DNA of 64,000 nucleotides from Streptomyces sp. SW4. GTDB taxonomy: Bacteria > Actinomycetota > Actinomycetes > Streptomycetales > Streptomycetaceae. The stretch spans positions 5,515,001 to 5,579,000 of the forward strand of contig QKWM01000004.1 in the NCBI GenBank assembly GCA_003248315.1, written 5' to 3'. Position 1 is the first letter of the stretch; every line of letters begins with the position of its first letter. Below, piece after piece: positions 38,675 through 47,159 of the stretch. The translations under genes were made by a program, and so were the position numbers. The notes below the pieces were generated by a model. The model saw only the letters and a list, made by a program, of their open reading frames with translations. It did no database searches and had not been told where the DNA came from.

Positions 38675-39065
38675 CGCCCGCCGCCGTTCCGTCCGGTGCG
38701 TGCGCCCCGCCGTGTCCCGGACCGCACCTCGCCGCCCACGGGCCCCCGTCGCCCGCCCTGGCGCCGGGGGTACGCATACGCGCCCCCGGTGCTGTCGCGC
38801 GCCGTCACCCGCCGCGGCCGTCATCGCGCGTCCGCATGAGACTTCCGTCGCAATCGGCAACACGACGCCCATGCGGGCACACGGAGTCGGGTAAGCACCG
38901 AACAGGACAGTTGCCGTTTGACAACTATAGCCATGAGGCAAGAAAGTAAGCCGTGTCGGACGTGCGCGGGGAAGGATCGGGGATGTTCCGGTGGGCGGAG
39001 ACCGCTCCGTGCGCTGGGCAGGGGCGGCGAGGGGAACCGGGGAGACCGGGTTCCCGGCCTGGAGT
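38675..39065 (+). other. 391-base intergenic region
   Basis: The region lies between the 3' ends of the GntR and the first MarR gene. It contains the 14-bp motif at 38911-38924 in an A+T-rich patch that looks like a promoter (TTTGACAACTATAG). No convincing coding frame follows the motif on either strand, so either a small gene is unrecognised or a former target was lost. Confidence 0.5.
38909..38926. promoter_or_regulatory. Candidate MarR-type operator, copy 1
   Basis: AGTTG and CAACT bound an 18-bp dyad whose core TTGCCGTTTGACAA shares 12 of 14 bases with a second site (40913-40926, TTGCCGCATGACAA on the opposite strand). MarR proteins typically bind such TTG-N8-CAA dyads, and a MarR gene lies 140 bases away. 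Binding is inference. Confidence 0.5.
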
Positions 39066-39550
39066 TCAGGCCGTCTGGCTGCCTTGGTCCTGTGCGTCGT
39101 CGTGTATCTGCGCCGCCGCCGCGTCGCAGAAGGCCTCGAGTCCCTCCAGCAGCGCGGTCCGCTTCGCCGCGGGCATCAGGTCCAGGACGGCCCGCAGTTC
39201 CTTCTGCCTGCGTGCGCGCAGGTCGGCCAGGAACGCGCGGCCCCGGCTGCTCAGCCGCAGCCGCACCTCGCGCCGGTCGGCCGGGCTCACCACGCGCTCG
39301 ACGAAACCGGCCGCCTGGAGCCGGTCGCACAGCCGGCTGGTGGACGGGGAGTGGAGGCCAGCGAGTCGGCGAGCGTGCGCAGGTTGATGCCCTCCTGGTG
39401 CTCCAGGATGAGCAGGACGCGCAACTGGGAGGCGGAGGCCGGCGCCGTGGAGGCCCGGCCCCAGAGGACTTCCAGGAGTTCCGCGGCCGTCGAGGTCACC
39501 CGTGCGACCTCGTCGGGCTGCGGGCGTGGGCGGAAGGAAGTCACGGTCAC
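39066..39550 (-). CDS. MarR-family regulator 1 of the stress module
   Basis: The protein of about 161 residues has the MarR winged helix (ASQLRVLLILEHQEGINLRTLADSLAST; SRLCDRLQAAGFVERVVSPAD in parts) and helical dimerisation segments. One base is lost near 39357, between the recognition helix and the preceding helix. The GTG start (VTVTSFRPRP) follows GAGAGT. It is divergent from a SpoIIE phosphatase gene. It resembles the second MarR gene of the module in length and sequence (SRLCDRLQ/EAAG, DRREV/KRREV), so the two are probably duplicates. Confidence 0.82.
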
Positions 39551-39697
39551 ACTCTCGTAGGCACGGGATGGCAGCCAGCGTACTAGCTCCAGGGGCTGGC
39601 CAGAGATGGCTTCGGACGACCGGCGCGGCTGAATCGAGCGGCTTCTGTCACCGGCGAGGTGCACGGTGTCCGGCGAAAGATTGGTGTATTTCCCATC

Positions 39698-40858
39698 GTG
39701 AACAGATTTGTGACCGCCGAGCGCGCTCTGCGGACGGCGGCACCCCACGCATTGCTCGACGCTGTCCGCCGTGTACTGGCCGAGCAGTACGCGGCGGAGT
39801 CCGTCGAGCTGTTCATGGCCGACTACGGCCTGACCGTGCTGCAGCCGGTGTCCGTGCTGCCGCACACCCTCCGGCCGGTGCCGGTGCACAACAGCCCGGC
39901 CGGCCGTGCCTTCGGGGCCCAGGAGCCGTACGTGGAGGCCGGGCAGGACGGCCTGGTGCGCGCGCACCTGCCCGTCAGCGTGCGCGGCGACCGGCTGGGC
40001 GTGCTGACGGTGACCCTGCCGGAGGCGGAGCACACGGACGAGGGCGTGCGCGAACTCGCCGAGGTCGCCGACGTGCTCGCCCACGAGGTGATCGTCGCCG
40101 AGCGGGACACCGACGTGTATCTGCAGGCGCGGCGCAAGGACCGCCTCACCCTGGCCGCCGAGATGCAGTGGCAGCTGCTGCCCGGCCGTTCCTGCAGCCG
40201 CCCGGAGTACGAGCTGGGCGCGCAGCTGGAACCCGCCTACGCGATCTTCGGTGACAACTTCGACTGGTCGGCGACGGCCGACCGCCTCATGCTCTACGTC
40301 ACCAACGGCATGGGCGAGGGCATCGAGGCCTCCCTGCTGACGAACCTGGCCATCAACGCGCTGCGCAACGCCCGGCGGGCGGGCATCCCCATCGCCGACC
40401 AGGCCGCGCTGGCCGACCAGGCGGTGTACGCCCACTACCACGGACGCTGCTACCTGTCCGTGCTGATGTTCGACTTCGACCTGGCGACCGGGCGGGCCCG
40501 GGTGGTCGACGCCGGCTCCCCCCAGCTGCTCCGGCTGCGCGGCGGGACCGTGGAACGGATCACCTTCGAGGCCCAGTTGCCGCTCGGCATGTTCGAGGAG
40601 ACCGACTACGTGGCGCAGGACTTCCTCGTCGAACCCGGGGACCGGCTGGTCTTCGTCAGCGACGGCGTCTACGCGGTCGCCTCCCCGCAGGGCGAGGCCT
40701 ACGGCGACGCGGCGCTGGCCAGGGCCATCACCTCCACCCGGCTGCTGCCCGCCGCCGAGGTCCCGCGGGCCATCCTGCGCGAGCTGACCGGTCACCGCGG
40801 CCGGCCGGTGCCGGACGACGACGCCCTCGTGGTCTGCCTGGACTGGCACGGGCGCTGA
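39698..40858 (+). CDS. SpoIIE-type PP2C phosphatase with N-terminal stress-signalling domain
   Basis: The 386-residue protein (a GTG at 39659 would add 13 residues) begins NRFVTAERALRTAAPHALLD with a GAF-like N-terminal domain (ESVELFMADYGLTVLQPV) and continues with a SpoIIE/PP2C domain (FGDNFDWSATADRLMLYVTN; VDAGSPQLLRLRGGTVER; FVSDGVYAVASPQG; DDDALVVCLDW). The usual metal-binding DGMGHG appears as NGMGEG, with Asn in place of the Asp. It would act on STAS-domain anti-sigma antagonists if active. A truncated relative lies at 45654. Confidence 0.8.
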   Translation: MNRFVTAERALRTAAPHALLDAVRRVLAEQYAAESVELFMADYGLTVLQPVSVLPHTLRPVPVHNSPAGRAFGAQEPYVEAGQDGLVRAHLPVSVRGDRLGVLTVTLPEAEHTDEGVRELAEVADVLAHEVIVAERDTDVYLQARRKDRLTLAAEMQWQLLPGRSCSRPEYELGAQLEPAYAIFGDNFDWSATADRLMLYVTNGMGEGIEASLLTNLAINALRNARRAGIPIADQAALADQAVYAHYHGRCYLSVLMFDFDLATGRARVVDAGSPQLLRLRGGTVERITFEAQLPLGMFEETDYVAQDFLVEPGDRLVFVSDGVYAVASPQGEAYGDAALARAITSTRLLPAAEVPRAILRELTGHRGRPVPDDDALVVCLDWHGR

Positions 40859-40912
40859 CCCCGGACGGGTCGGCGATCAGTGTTGTTCACGCCACACCCG
40901 CGGCGCTAATAT

Positions 40913-40926
40913 TTGTCATGCGGCAA
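40913..40926. promoter_or_regulatory. Candidate MarR-type operator, copy 2, upstream of rsbR
   Basis: TTGTCATGCGGCAA, read on the minus strand TTGCCGCATGACAA, matches the motif at 38911-38924 in 12 of 14 bases. It lies 55 bases before the rsbR-like start in the only A+T-rich patch of the gap, where an operator or promoter is expected. Confidence 0.5.
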
Positions 40927-40980
40927 CAATCGAACGGGGTGGCCATCCGGGCCGGCCCGGGCCGGAAGGAGAAGATGCGC

Positions 40981-41946
40981 GTGTCGGAGCACGACGGGAC
41001 GCCCCAGGACGCGGCGGCGCAGGTCGGTGACTTCCTCCGGCGGCGCCGCGAGCAGGTCGCGCAGCGCTGGGCCGAGGCGCCCCTGTTCCGCACGGTGTTC
41101 ACCGTCTCCCGCGACGAGGCGGTGGAGGCCTGCAAGGCCGTGGTGGACGCGCTGGCCGAGGTGGCCGGCTCGGGCAGGGTGGAGGACATCACGGCGCCCG
41201 GCTTCCTGCCCGTGCGCGACCAACTGGGCCGCATGGCCGCCTCCCGCTCCCGCGCCGGGGCCGCCCCCGCCCAGATCGCCGACGAGGTCGCCGCCCTGCG
41301 CGCACCGGCCCTCGACGTGCTGCGCGGTGAGTTCGCCGACCCGGCCGACCCGCAGGCGCAGGACTGCCTGCTGGCGCTGACCGTGCTCATGGGCACGCTG
41401 CGCCTGGTGGTCATGGAGACGACGCTCAGCGCCGGGGAGGAACTCATCGAACGCCAGCGCCAGCAGCTCATGGAAGTGGCCACCCCGGTGATCCGGCTCT
41501 GGGACGGCGTCGTCGCGGTGCCGCTGATCGGCACGCTCGACAGCGCGCGCAGCCAGGTGGTCATGGAGAGCCTGCTGGAGGCGGTCGTCGCGCAGCGCGC
41601 CCAGTACGCCATCCTGGACATCACCGGCGTGCCCACGGTCGACTCGCTGGTGGCCCAGCACCTGATGAAGACGGTGGCCGCGGCCCGTCTGATGGGCGCC
41701 GAGTGCATCGTCTCCGGCATCCGGCCCGCGATCGCCCAGACCATCGTGCAGCTCGGCATCGACCTCGGCACGGTGCTCACCCGCTCCTCGCTCGCCGACG
41801 CCCTCGCCTACGCCCTCGCCCAGCGGCAGCCCGACGCCCTGGCCCGCGCGCTCGCCCAGCGGCAGCCCGACGCCCTGGCCCGCGCGCTCGCCCAGCGGCA
41901 GCCCGGCGCCGCCGCGTACGCGGACACGGCGGCGAGCCGCCGGTGA
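40981..41946 (+). CDS. rsbR: RsbR-type stressosome protein (RsbRD N-terminal + STAS domain)
   Basis: The 321-residue protein has an all-helical N-terminal sensor (about 15-150, VGDFLRRRREQVAQRWAEAP), a linker helix (ELIERQRQQLMEVATPVIRL) and a C-terminal STAS domain (YAILDITGVPTVDSLVAQHL, phosphoacceptor Thr219 or Ser222). RsbR paralogues form the stressosome with RsbS and trap RsbT until phosphorylated. GTG is preferred because GGAAGGAG lies 9 bases ahead; an ATG 6 bases earlier is too close. The tail has a 12-residue repeat (ALAQRQPDALAR) from a 36-bp duplication. Its stop overlaps rsbS in GTGA. Confidence 0.85.
   Translation: MSEHDGTPQDAAAQVGDFLRRRREQVAQRWAEAPLFRTVFTVSRDEAVEACKAVVDALAEVAGSGRVEDITAPGFLPVRDQLGRMAASRSRAGAAPAQIADEVAALRAPALDVLRGEFADPADPQAQDCLLALTVLMGTLRLVVMETTLSAGEELIERQRQQLMEVATPVIRLWDGVVAVPLIGTLDSARSQVVMESLLEAVVAQRAQYAILDITGVPTVDSLVAQHLMKTVAAARLMGAECIVSGIRPAIAQTIVQLGIDLGTVLTRSSLADALAYALAQRQPDALARALAQRQPDALARALAQRQPGAAAYADTAASRR
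41815..41909 (+). repeat. 36-bp in-frame tandem repeat at the 3' end of rsbR
   Basis: A 36-bp unit encoding LAQRQPDALARA (41815-41850) is repeated exactly at 41851-41886 and partly at 41887-41909, extending the C-terminus of the STAS protein. The copies are identical, which suggests recent slippage or collapse-prone sequence. Confidence 0.9.
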
Positions 41947-42344
41947 GCAGCCCGCCCTCCGGCCATGTCGTCCCGGTCCTCACCCTGGGCGACAACCTGC
42001 TGGTCACCCTGCAGGGCGAGCTGCACGACGGCATGGCCGAGCAGCTCCAGCAGGACATCACCCGCCGCATCGCCGAGGGACCGGCGACCGGCGTCGTCAT
42101 CGACATCTCGGGCGTGGACATCGTGGACTCCTTCCTCGGCCGCGTCCTCGCCGAGATCGCCTCCAGCGCCCAGCTGATGGCCGCGCGCACGGTCCTGGCC
42201 GGAATGCGGCCCGCCGTCGCCATCACCCTCGTCGAGCTGGGACTGACGCTGCCCGGCCTCGTCACGGCCCTGGACGTCTCCCAGGCCCTGGAACTGCTCG
42301 CGAGGCCGGCCCCCGCCACCGGCCGCACGGACGGGAGGACATGA
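41943..42344 (+). CDS. rsbS: RsbS-type STAS anti-sigma antagonist
   Basis: The 133-residue single-domain STAS protein has the conserved phosphoacceptor loop ISGVDIVDSFLGRVL (Ser63), the same context as the RsbS serine phosphorylated by RsbT. It forms the stressosome core with RsbR. GTG overlaps the rsbR stop and its own stop overlaps rsbT (ATGA), so the three genes are translationally coupled in the canonical R-S-T order. Confidence 0.88.
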   Translation: MSSPPSGHVVPVLTLGDNLLVTLQGELHDGMAEQLQQDITRRIAEGPATGVVIDISGVDIVDSFLGRVLAEIASSAQLMAARTVLAGMRPAVAITLVELGLTLPGLVTALDVSQALELLARPAPATGRTDGRT

Positions 42345-42790
42345 TGACCCCTTCACGTCCGCCGGCCACGGTCCGCCTGGCCATCGTCTCCGACGTGGAC
42401 CTGGCCTGGGTGCGCCAGCAGGTGCGGCAGGCCGCGGCCGACCTCGGCTTCGGCCTGGTCCAGCAGACCAAACTGGTCACGGCGGCCAGCGAACTGGCCC
42501 GCAACACCCTCGTCCACGGCGGGGGAGGGCAGGTGGAGATCGCGCCCCTGCACCGCGGTCCCGCCCACGGCCTGCGGCTGACCTTCACCGACACCGGCCC
42601 CGGCATCCGCGACGTCGGCCTCGCCATGACCGACGGCTACACCACCGGCGGCGGCCTCGGGCTCGGGCTGAGCGGCGCCAAGCGGCTGATGCACGAGTTC
42701 TCGATCGACACCGAACCCGGACGGGGCACCACGGTCACCGCCGTGGCCTGGGCACCCGGCGTGCCCGCCTCCCGGCCGGCCCCGGCATGA
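42341..42790 (+). CDS. rsbT: RsbT-type serine kinase (anti-sigma family HATPase)
   Basis: The 149-residue kinase has the GHKL fold: N box ELARNTLVHG (Glu51, Asn55), G1 box FTDTGPGI, and the glycine lid GGGLGLGLSGAKRLM. RsbT phosphorylates RsbS and RsbR and, when released, activates an RsbU-type phosphatase. It is intact and overlaps both neighbours by 4 bases. Confidence 0.9.
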   Translation: MMTPSRPPATVRLAIVSDVDLAWVRQQVRQAAADLGFGLVQQTKLVTAASELARNTLVHGGGGQVEIAPLHRGPAHGLRLTFTDTGPGIRDVGLAMTDGYTTGGGLGLGLSGAKRLMHEFSIDTEPGRGTTVTAVAWAPGVPASRPAPA

Positions 42791-43853
42791 GCCGGGTGTG
42801 GGACGTGCCGGTGCACGACTCGACCCGGGTCCGGGACGTCCGGGTCGCGGCCGAGGAAGCCGGCGCGCACGTCGGACTCGGCCCGCACCGCACGGCCGTC
42901 GCCGCGCTGGTGGCCACCGAACTCGCCACCAACCTGCTCAAACACGCAGGGGCGGGCGCATCGCGATCAACCTGGTGGAGGACCACGCCCCGGCCGGCGC
43001 CCGCAGGCCCGCGGTGCAGCTGTGCGCCGTCGACCACGGCCCCGGCATCGCCGACGTCACGGTGGCGCTGCGCGACGGCTTCAGCACCACCTCCGCCTCC
43101 CTCGGCGCGGGACTGGGCACCTGCCTGCGCATATCCGACGCCTTCGACCTCTACAGCGAGCCCGGCCGGGGCACCGTCGCCGTCGCCCGCATCCGGCAGC
43201 GGCCCGGCGCCCGCCGGGAACCGGCCGGCCCCGGCCCCCGGGCCGGAGGCGTCAACGTGCCGCTCGCCCATGCCCCCTGGTCCGGCGACGCCTGGAGCTG
43301 GGTACGCCACGGACCCCACCTGACCCTGATGCTCGCCGACGGACTCGGACACGGGGCCAAGGCCGCGCACGCCTCCCGGACCGCCGTCGATCTCCTGTCC
43401 GCCGCCGCCCACCTGCCGCCCGCCGAGATGCTGCGCCACCTCCACACGGCGCTGCGGCGCACCCGCGGCGCGGCCGTCGCCGTCGCCCAGCTGGACACCG
43501 GCACGGCACAGCTGCGCTTCGCCGGAGTCGGCAACGTCGCCGCCCGGATCCGCACCGGCGGCACCTGGCGCCCCCTGGTCTCCCACCCCGGCATCGTCGG
43601 CGCGCATTTCCCGGCCACCGTGCCCGTGCAGCACACGCCGTGGCCGGCCGGCAGCCTCCTCGTCGTCCACAGCGACGGCCTGCCCAGCCGCTGGACCCCT
43701 CCCGACGACCCCCGCCTGCTCACCCGCGACCCGGCGGTGGTGGCCGCGGCCGTCCTGCGCGACGCCAGCAGCTCCGCCCGACCCGCACGCGACGACACCA
43801 GCGTGGCCGTACTGGCCGACGACCCCGGGACGGCCGCCCATGACCGCCCCTGA
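42787..43853 (+). CDS. ATP-binding SpoIIE-family phosphatase (RsbX-like)
   Basis: This protein of about 355 residues combines an N-terminal GHKL ATPase domain (VATELATNLLKHAG with the N box; AVDHGPGIADV; LGAGLGTCLRIS) and a C-terminal PP2C domain (LTLMLADGLGHGAKAAHAS; LLVVHSDGLPSRW; ARDDTSVAVL). RsbX resets the stressosome by dephosphorylating RsbR and RsbS. One base is lost near 42952. It overlaps rsbT by 4 bases and the next gene by 14, confirming a continuous operon. Confidence 0.85.
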
Positions 43854-45622
43854 CACCTGGACCATCGCCTCGCTCGCCGACGCCGCCCGCGCCCGCGCCC
43901 GGCTGGCCCGCATCACTGCCCAGGCCGACGTGCCCGTCCTCGAACGCGTCCGCTTCCTCACGGAACTGAGCGCACACCTCACCGGGTGCCTCGTCCCGGC
44001 GGCACGGCAGCCGTGCTCACCGTCGAGCACCACCCCACCGGCTCCGGCGGCCTTCTCCGCATCGCCGTACACCGCGACGGCCGGCCCTCGGACACCCCCC
44101 TGTGGCAGTCCTCCCTCGCGTGCCCCGCTCCCGTGGCCGATCCGTCACCGGCCCGGCCGGCCCGTCCGGCGCGCACCTCGCCGAGGCACTGCTGTCCGCC
44201 GACGAGGACACCGCGTCCGTGCTGGAACGCCTCGCCGAGCAGCAGGCGCTGGTCCGCTTCCACCGCGAGGAACTGCACCAGACCAACCAGGGCGTGCTCG
44301 CCCTGCACGCCGAACTCGACGCCGCCGCCCTGAAACAGCGCGAACTGCTGGACGCGGAACGCACGGCACGCTCGGAGGCCGAGAACGCCCGGCGTCTGCT
44401 GACCTTCCTCGCGGACGCGAGCGCCGCCGTGACCGCCACCCTCGACACCGACGACATCCTGCGCCGCCTCACCGAGCTGCTCGTCCCCGGCCACGCCGGC
44501 CGCGTCGACACCTGGATCCTCGACGACGAGCGGCCGTCCCGCCCCGCCGACCGCCCGGCCGCCGCCGTGACCGCGGTCCGCACCGGACGCCCCCAGCACG
44601 CCGCCCCCACCCCTGCGGCCTGCCCGGAGTCGACGACCTGCCGCCCTCCGCTCAGGCCCCCGACCGGCCGCTGCTGTGCATCCCCCTCTTCGCCCACCAG
44701 ATCCTCGGCGTGCTGATACTGGAACCGCCCGGCGACCGCTTCGACCCCGACACCTGCGTGATGCTCATCGAACTGGCCCACCGCACCGCCGGCGCACTGG
44801 ACATCGCCCGCCGCTACGCGCAGCACCGGGCCGTCGCCGAGGCCCTGCAGCACGCCCAGCTCACCGACCTGCCCGCCACCGGCACCGCCCGCCTGGCGGC
44901 CCGCTACCTGCCCGCCACCCGGGGCATGAACATCGGCGGCGACTGGTACGACGCCTTCGTCCAGCCCGACGGAAGCCTGCTCACCGTCATCGGCGACGTC
45001 ACCGGCCACGGGCTGCGCGCCGCCGTCGTGATGGGCCAGCTGCGCACCGCGCTGCGCGCCTACGCCGTCGAGGGCGACAGCCCCGCCCGCATCCTCAGCC
45101 GCCTGCACCACCTGCTCCGCCACCAGCGGGCCGACCTGTACGCGACCGCCGCCGTCGCCCGGCTCACCCCCGGCGACCCCACCCTGACCTGGGCCGCCGC
45201 CGGGCATCCCCCGCCGTCGCCCGCACACCGGACGGCACGGTGCACGTCCTGGACGGCAGGCCCGGCGTCATGCTCGGCGTCCCGGTCGCCTCCCACTACC
45301 AGGACCACACCCTCCACCTGCCGGCCGGCTCGACGCTGCTGCTGTACACCGACGGGCTGGTCGAGCGCCGCTCCGAGGGGATCGACGCCGGCATAGAACG
45401 CCTCGCCCGGACCCTGGGCTCCCTGACGCCGATGGACCTGGAGGATCCGGAAACGGCCGCCGAGTCGCTGCTCAAGCCCATGCTGCACGGCTCCGCACGC
45501 GACGACGACGTCTGCCTCCTGCTGTGCCGCACCACCACCGGGACCGGCACCGGACCCGTCCAAGGACCGGACGGGGCGCCCGGATCCCGTCCCGCACCCC
45601 CGCGCCGGTCCCGCCGCGCTAG
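43840..45622 (+). CDS. RsbU-like SpoIIE phosphatase with coiled coil and GAF domain
   Basis: The protein is about 595 residues long. It has a short N-terminal helical domain (WTIASLADAARARARLARIT), a second region (AAVLTVEHHPTGSGGLLRIA), a coiled coil (about 130-190, EQQALVRFHREELHQTNQGV), a GAF domain (LLCIPLFAHQILGVLILEPP) and a PP2C domain with full metal motifs (GGDWYDAFVQP; VIGDVTGHGLRAAVVMG; LLLYTDGLVERR; DDDVCLLLC). It would dephosphorylate the RsbV-type antagonist when activated by RsbT. Five bases are lost (about 43988, 44130, 44612, 45213 and 45600). Restoring the last yields the TAG at 45620-45622; otherwise it would falsely fuse to the next gene. Confidence 0.82.
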
Positions 45623-45653
45623 CGAGGGAACCACACAGGGAGAGGGGACAGCC

Positions 45654-45836
45654 GTGAGCGCCTCTGAACCGGTCCCGTCCGTGGAGAGCCGGCTGCGCGC
45701 AGCCCCGCCCCACGCCCTCGTCGCCACCGCCCGCCGCATCCTCGCCGAACGGGTGGCCGCCCACGACGTCCGCCTGCTCCTCGCCGACTACGGCCTGACC
45801 GTGCTGCAACCGGTGACCCACCTGCCCAAGACGGGG
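45654..45836 (+). pseudogene. Truncated second copy of the SpoIIE phosphatase N-terminus
   Basis: A GTG with an excellent ribosome binding site (GGGAGAGGGG) starts a frame whose first 60 residues match the beginning of the phosphatase at 39698: PHALVATARRILAERVAAHD and LLLADYGLTVLQPVTHLP, compared with PHALLDAVRRVLAEQYAAES and LFMADYGLTVLQPVSVLP. Similarity stops abruptly at about 45836, at the stop codon of the convergent MarR gene, and the rest of the open frame is antisense to it. This is a real truncation, not a lost base, because no frame carries the PP2C domain. Confidence 0.75.
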
Positions 45837-45839
45837 ACG

Positions 45840-46354
45840 TCACCGCGAGCGGGACGAGCCGTCCGCGGCCCCCGGCGGCGTGTTCTGCGCGGTGAGGAAT
45901 GCCGCCAGGCCGCGGGCCAGCGCGAGCCGCTCGGCGGGCTCCATCGCCTCCAGCACGGCCACCAGCGCGTGCACCCGCCGCCCCGCCACGTCCTCCAGCA
46001 CCCGCAGGCCCTGTGCGGTCGGGCGCAGCTGCACCTCGCGGCGCTTGCGCGGATGCGACTCCCGCTCCAGCAGCCCGGCCGCCTCCAGCCGGTCGCACAG
46101 ACGGCTGGCCGTGGGCAGCCCGGTGTCCAGGCGCTCCGCCAGAGCCGTCAGGTTCAGGCCGGGCGCGGCCTGCAGAGCACGCAGCGCCCGCAACTGCTGC
46201 GGGGACAGCCGCAGCGCCGCCCCTGCGCGGCCGACGCCCACAGGCCCGTCAGGGCCTCCACGGCGTCCGCGATCTCCAGCGCGACGGACCGAAGGCCCTC
46301 GCCCTGATCCGTCGCCTGCTCGCCGCCGGGGCCGTCGCGGTGGGTCACCAGCAC
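45840..46354 (-). CDS. MarR-family regulator 2 of the stress module
   Basis: The protein of about 171 residues has a MarR winged helix (LSPQQLRALRALQAAPGLNL; LPTASRLCDRLEAAGLLERE; RREVQLRPTAQGLRVLEDV). One base is lost near 46228. I prefer the GTG before LVTHRDGPG, because a sigma-type promoter sits at 46405-46429 and the transcript should begin close to 46397, too near the alternative GTG at 46399. It resembles MarR 1 and faces a truncated copy of MarR 1's phosphatase neighbour. Confidence 0.78.
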
Positions 46355-46362
46355 ATCACTTC

Positions 46363-46387
46363 GGTACGTTCCACGAACACGGGTACC
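46363..46387. promoter_or_regulatory. Nested palindromes ahead of MarR 2
   Basis: GGTAC and GTACC enclose a second palindrome GTTC-CAC-GAAC. It sits just downstream of the predicted start of the MarR 2 transcript, where an autorepressing MarR dimer could bind. It differs from the TTGCCG motif on the left side of the module. Confidence 0.35.
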
Positions 46388-46404
46388 ACCCTCATGCACA
46401 CGCT

Positions 46405-46429
46405 GTACCCGAAGACCTGGAGCGCAAGC
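46405..46429 (-). promoter_or_regulatory. Candidate SigB-type promoter for MarR 2
   Basis: On the minus strand GCTT-N15-GGGTAC fits exactly the GNNT-N14-16-GGGTAY consensus described for Streptomyces SigB-like stress sigma factors. It reads into MarR 2, whose GTG lies about 50 bases downstream. A sigma factor of that class is encoded 2 kb away. Confidence 0.55.
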
Positions 46430-46453
46430 AGCGCCCGCCCGGGTGGGACCCCG

Positions 46454-46918
46454 TCATCCGCCGCCCCCTCGTCCCCGGTCGTGCCGCAGGGCCAGCTCGG
46501 CCACGACCTGCTTGCCGTCGGCGAGGGCGACGGTGTGCAGCCGGTCGCAGATCCTGGTGACGAGGTGCAGCCCGTGCCCGCCGACGCGCCGCCTGTCCGG
46601 CTCCGGGAACGTCGGCGGACGGGGCGAGGTGTCGCGGACCGTGACCCGCAGCAGAGCGAGATCGGACGTCACCTCCAGCAGGAGACCGCCGCCGCCGGGC
46701 GCGTGCCGCTGCGCGTTGGTGACGAGCTCGCTGACGACGATCTGGGCGTCCTGGCTCACGGTCGTCGCCGGGTCGTATCCCGCCTGCGCGAGCAGGGTGC
46801 GCACCGCGTGCCGGGACTCCGCGAGGGACATGCCGCCGGCGCCCCACACGGCGCCGTAGCGCAGGGGGGCCGGCTGAGGGCGATCATCCGTCGCCTGCTT
46901 CATAAGCGGGATGGCCAT
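46454..46918 (-). CDS. RsbW-type anti-sigma/serine kinase (HATPase)
   Basis: The 154-residue protein has a GHKL domain: N box VVSELVTNAQRHA, G1-like VRDTSPRPPTF (the usual second Asp/Gly positions are altered) and G2 RRVGGHGLHLVTRI. Such single-domain proteins bind a sigma factor or antagonist and phosphorylate STAS antagonists. Its own promoter is not evident. It is the only stand-alone RsbW-like protein in the module and thus the best candidate partner for the sigma factor at 48767 (inference); it reads toward MarR 2. Confidence 0.82.
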   Translation of the reverse strand: MAIPLMKQATDDRPQPAPLRYGAVWGAGGMSLAESRHAVRTLLAQAGYDPATTVSQDAQIVVSELVTNAQRHAPGGGGLLLEVTSDLALLRVTVRDTSPRPPTFPEPDRRRVGGHGLHLVTRICDRLHTVALADGKQVVAELALRHDRGRGGGG

Positions 46919-47159
46919 GAATGTCTTTCCTGTGCCGTTGTACGGGCTCGGCGGTTGCTGCTCGTTGTCGTCGGACTGAGTCCGCTTACCCGCTCCGGCC
47001 GATCTCAAGGCGGTCGGCTTCCCGCACCCTCGTCCGGCGCGGCCGGCGGGGCCCGTGGGCGGCGCGCGGCGCGCCCCGGCGATGTCATACCGCGCGCAGA
47101 GCGGGTAGCCGCACGGGGAGAACGGCCGGCTGGACGGACGCTCAGGGAGGTGACGGACG

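Noticed and set aside
38700..38894. Small frame in the gap right of the GntR gene
   Set aside because: It is Arg/Pro rich with no ribosome binding site or recognisable motif.
44676..46307. RsbU-like phosphatase fused to the second phosphatase copy
   Set aside because: A GTG with a strong ribosome binding site at 45654 and a TAG at 45620-45622 in the adjacent frame show two genes; one base is lost near 45600.
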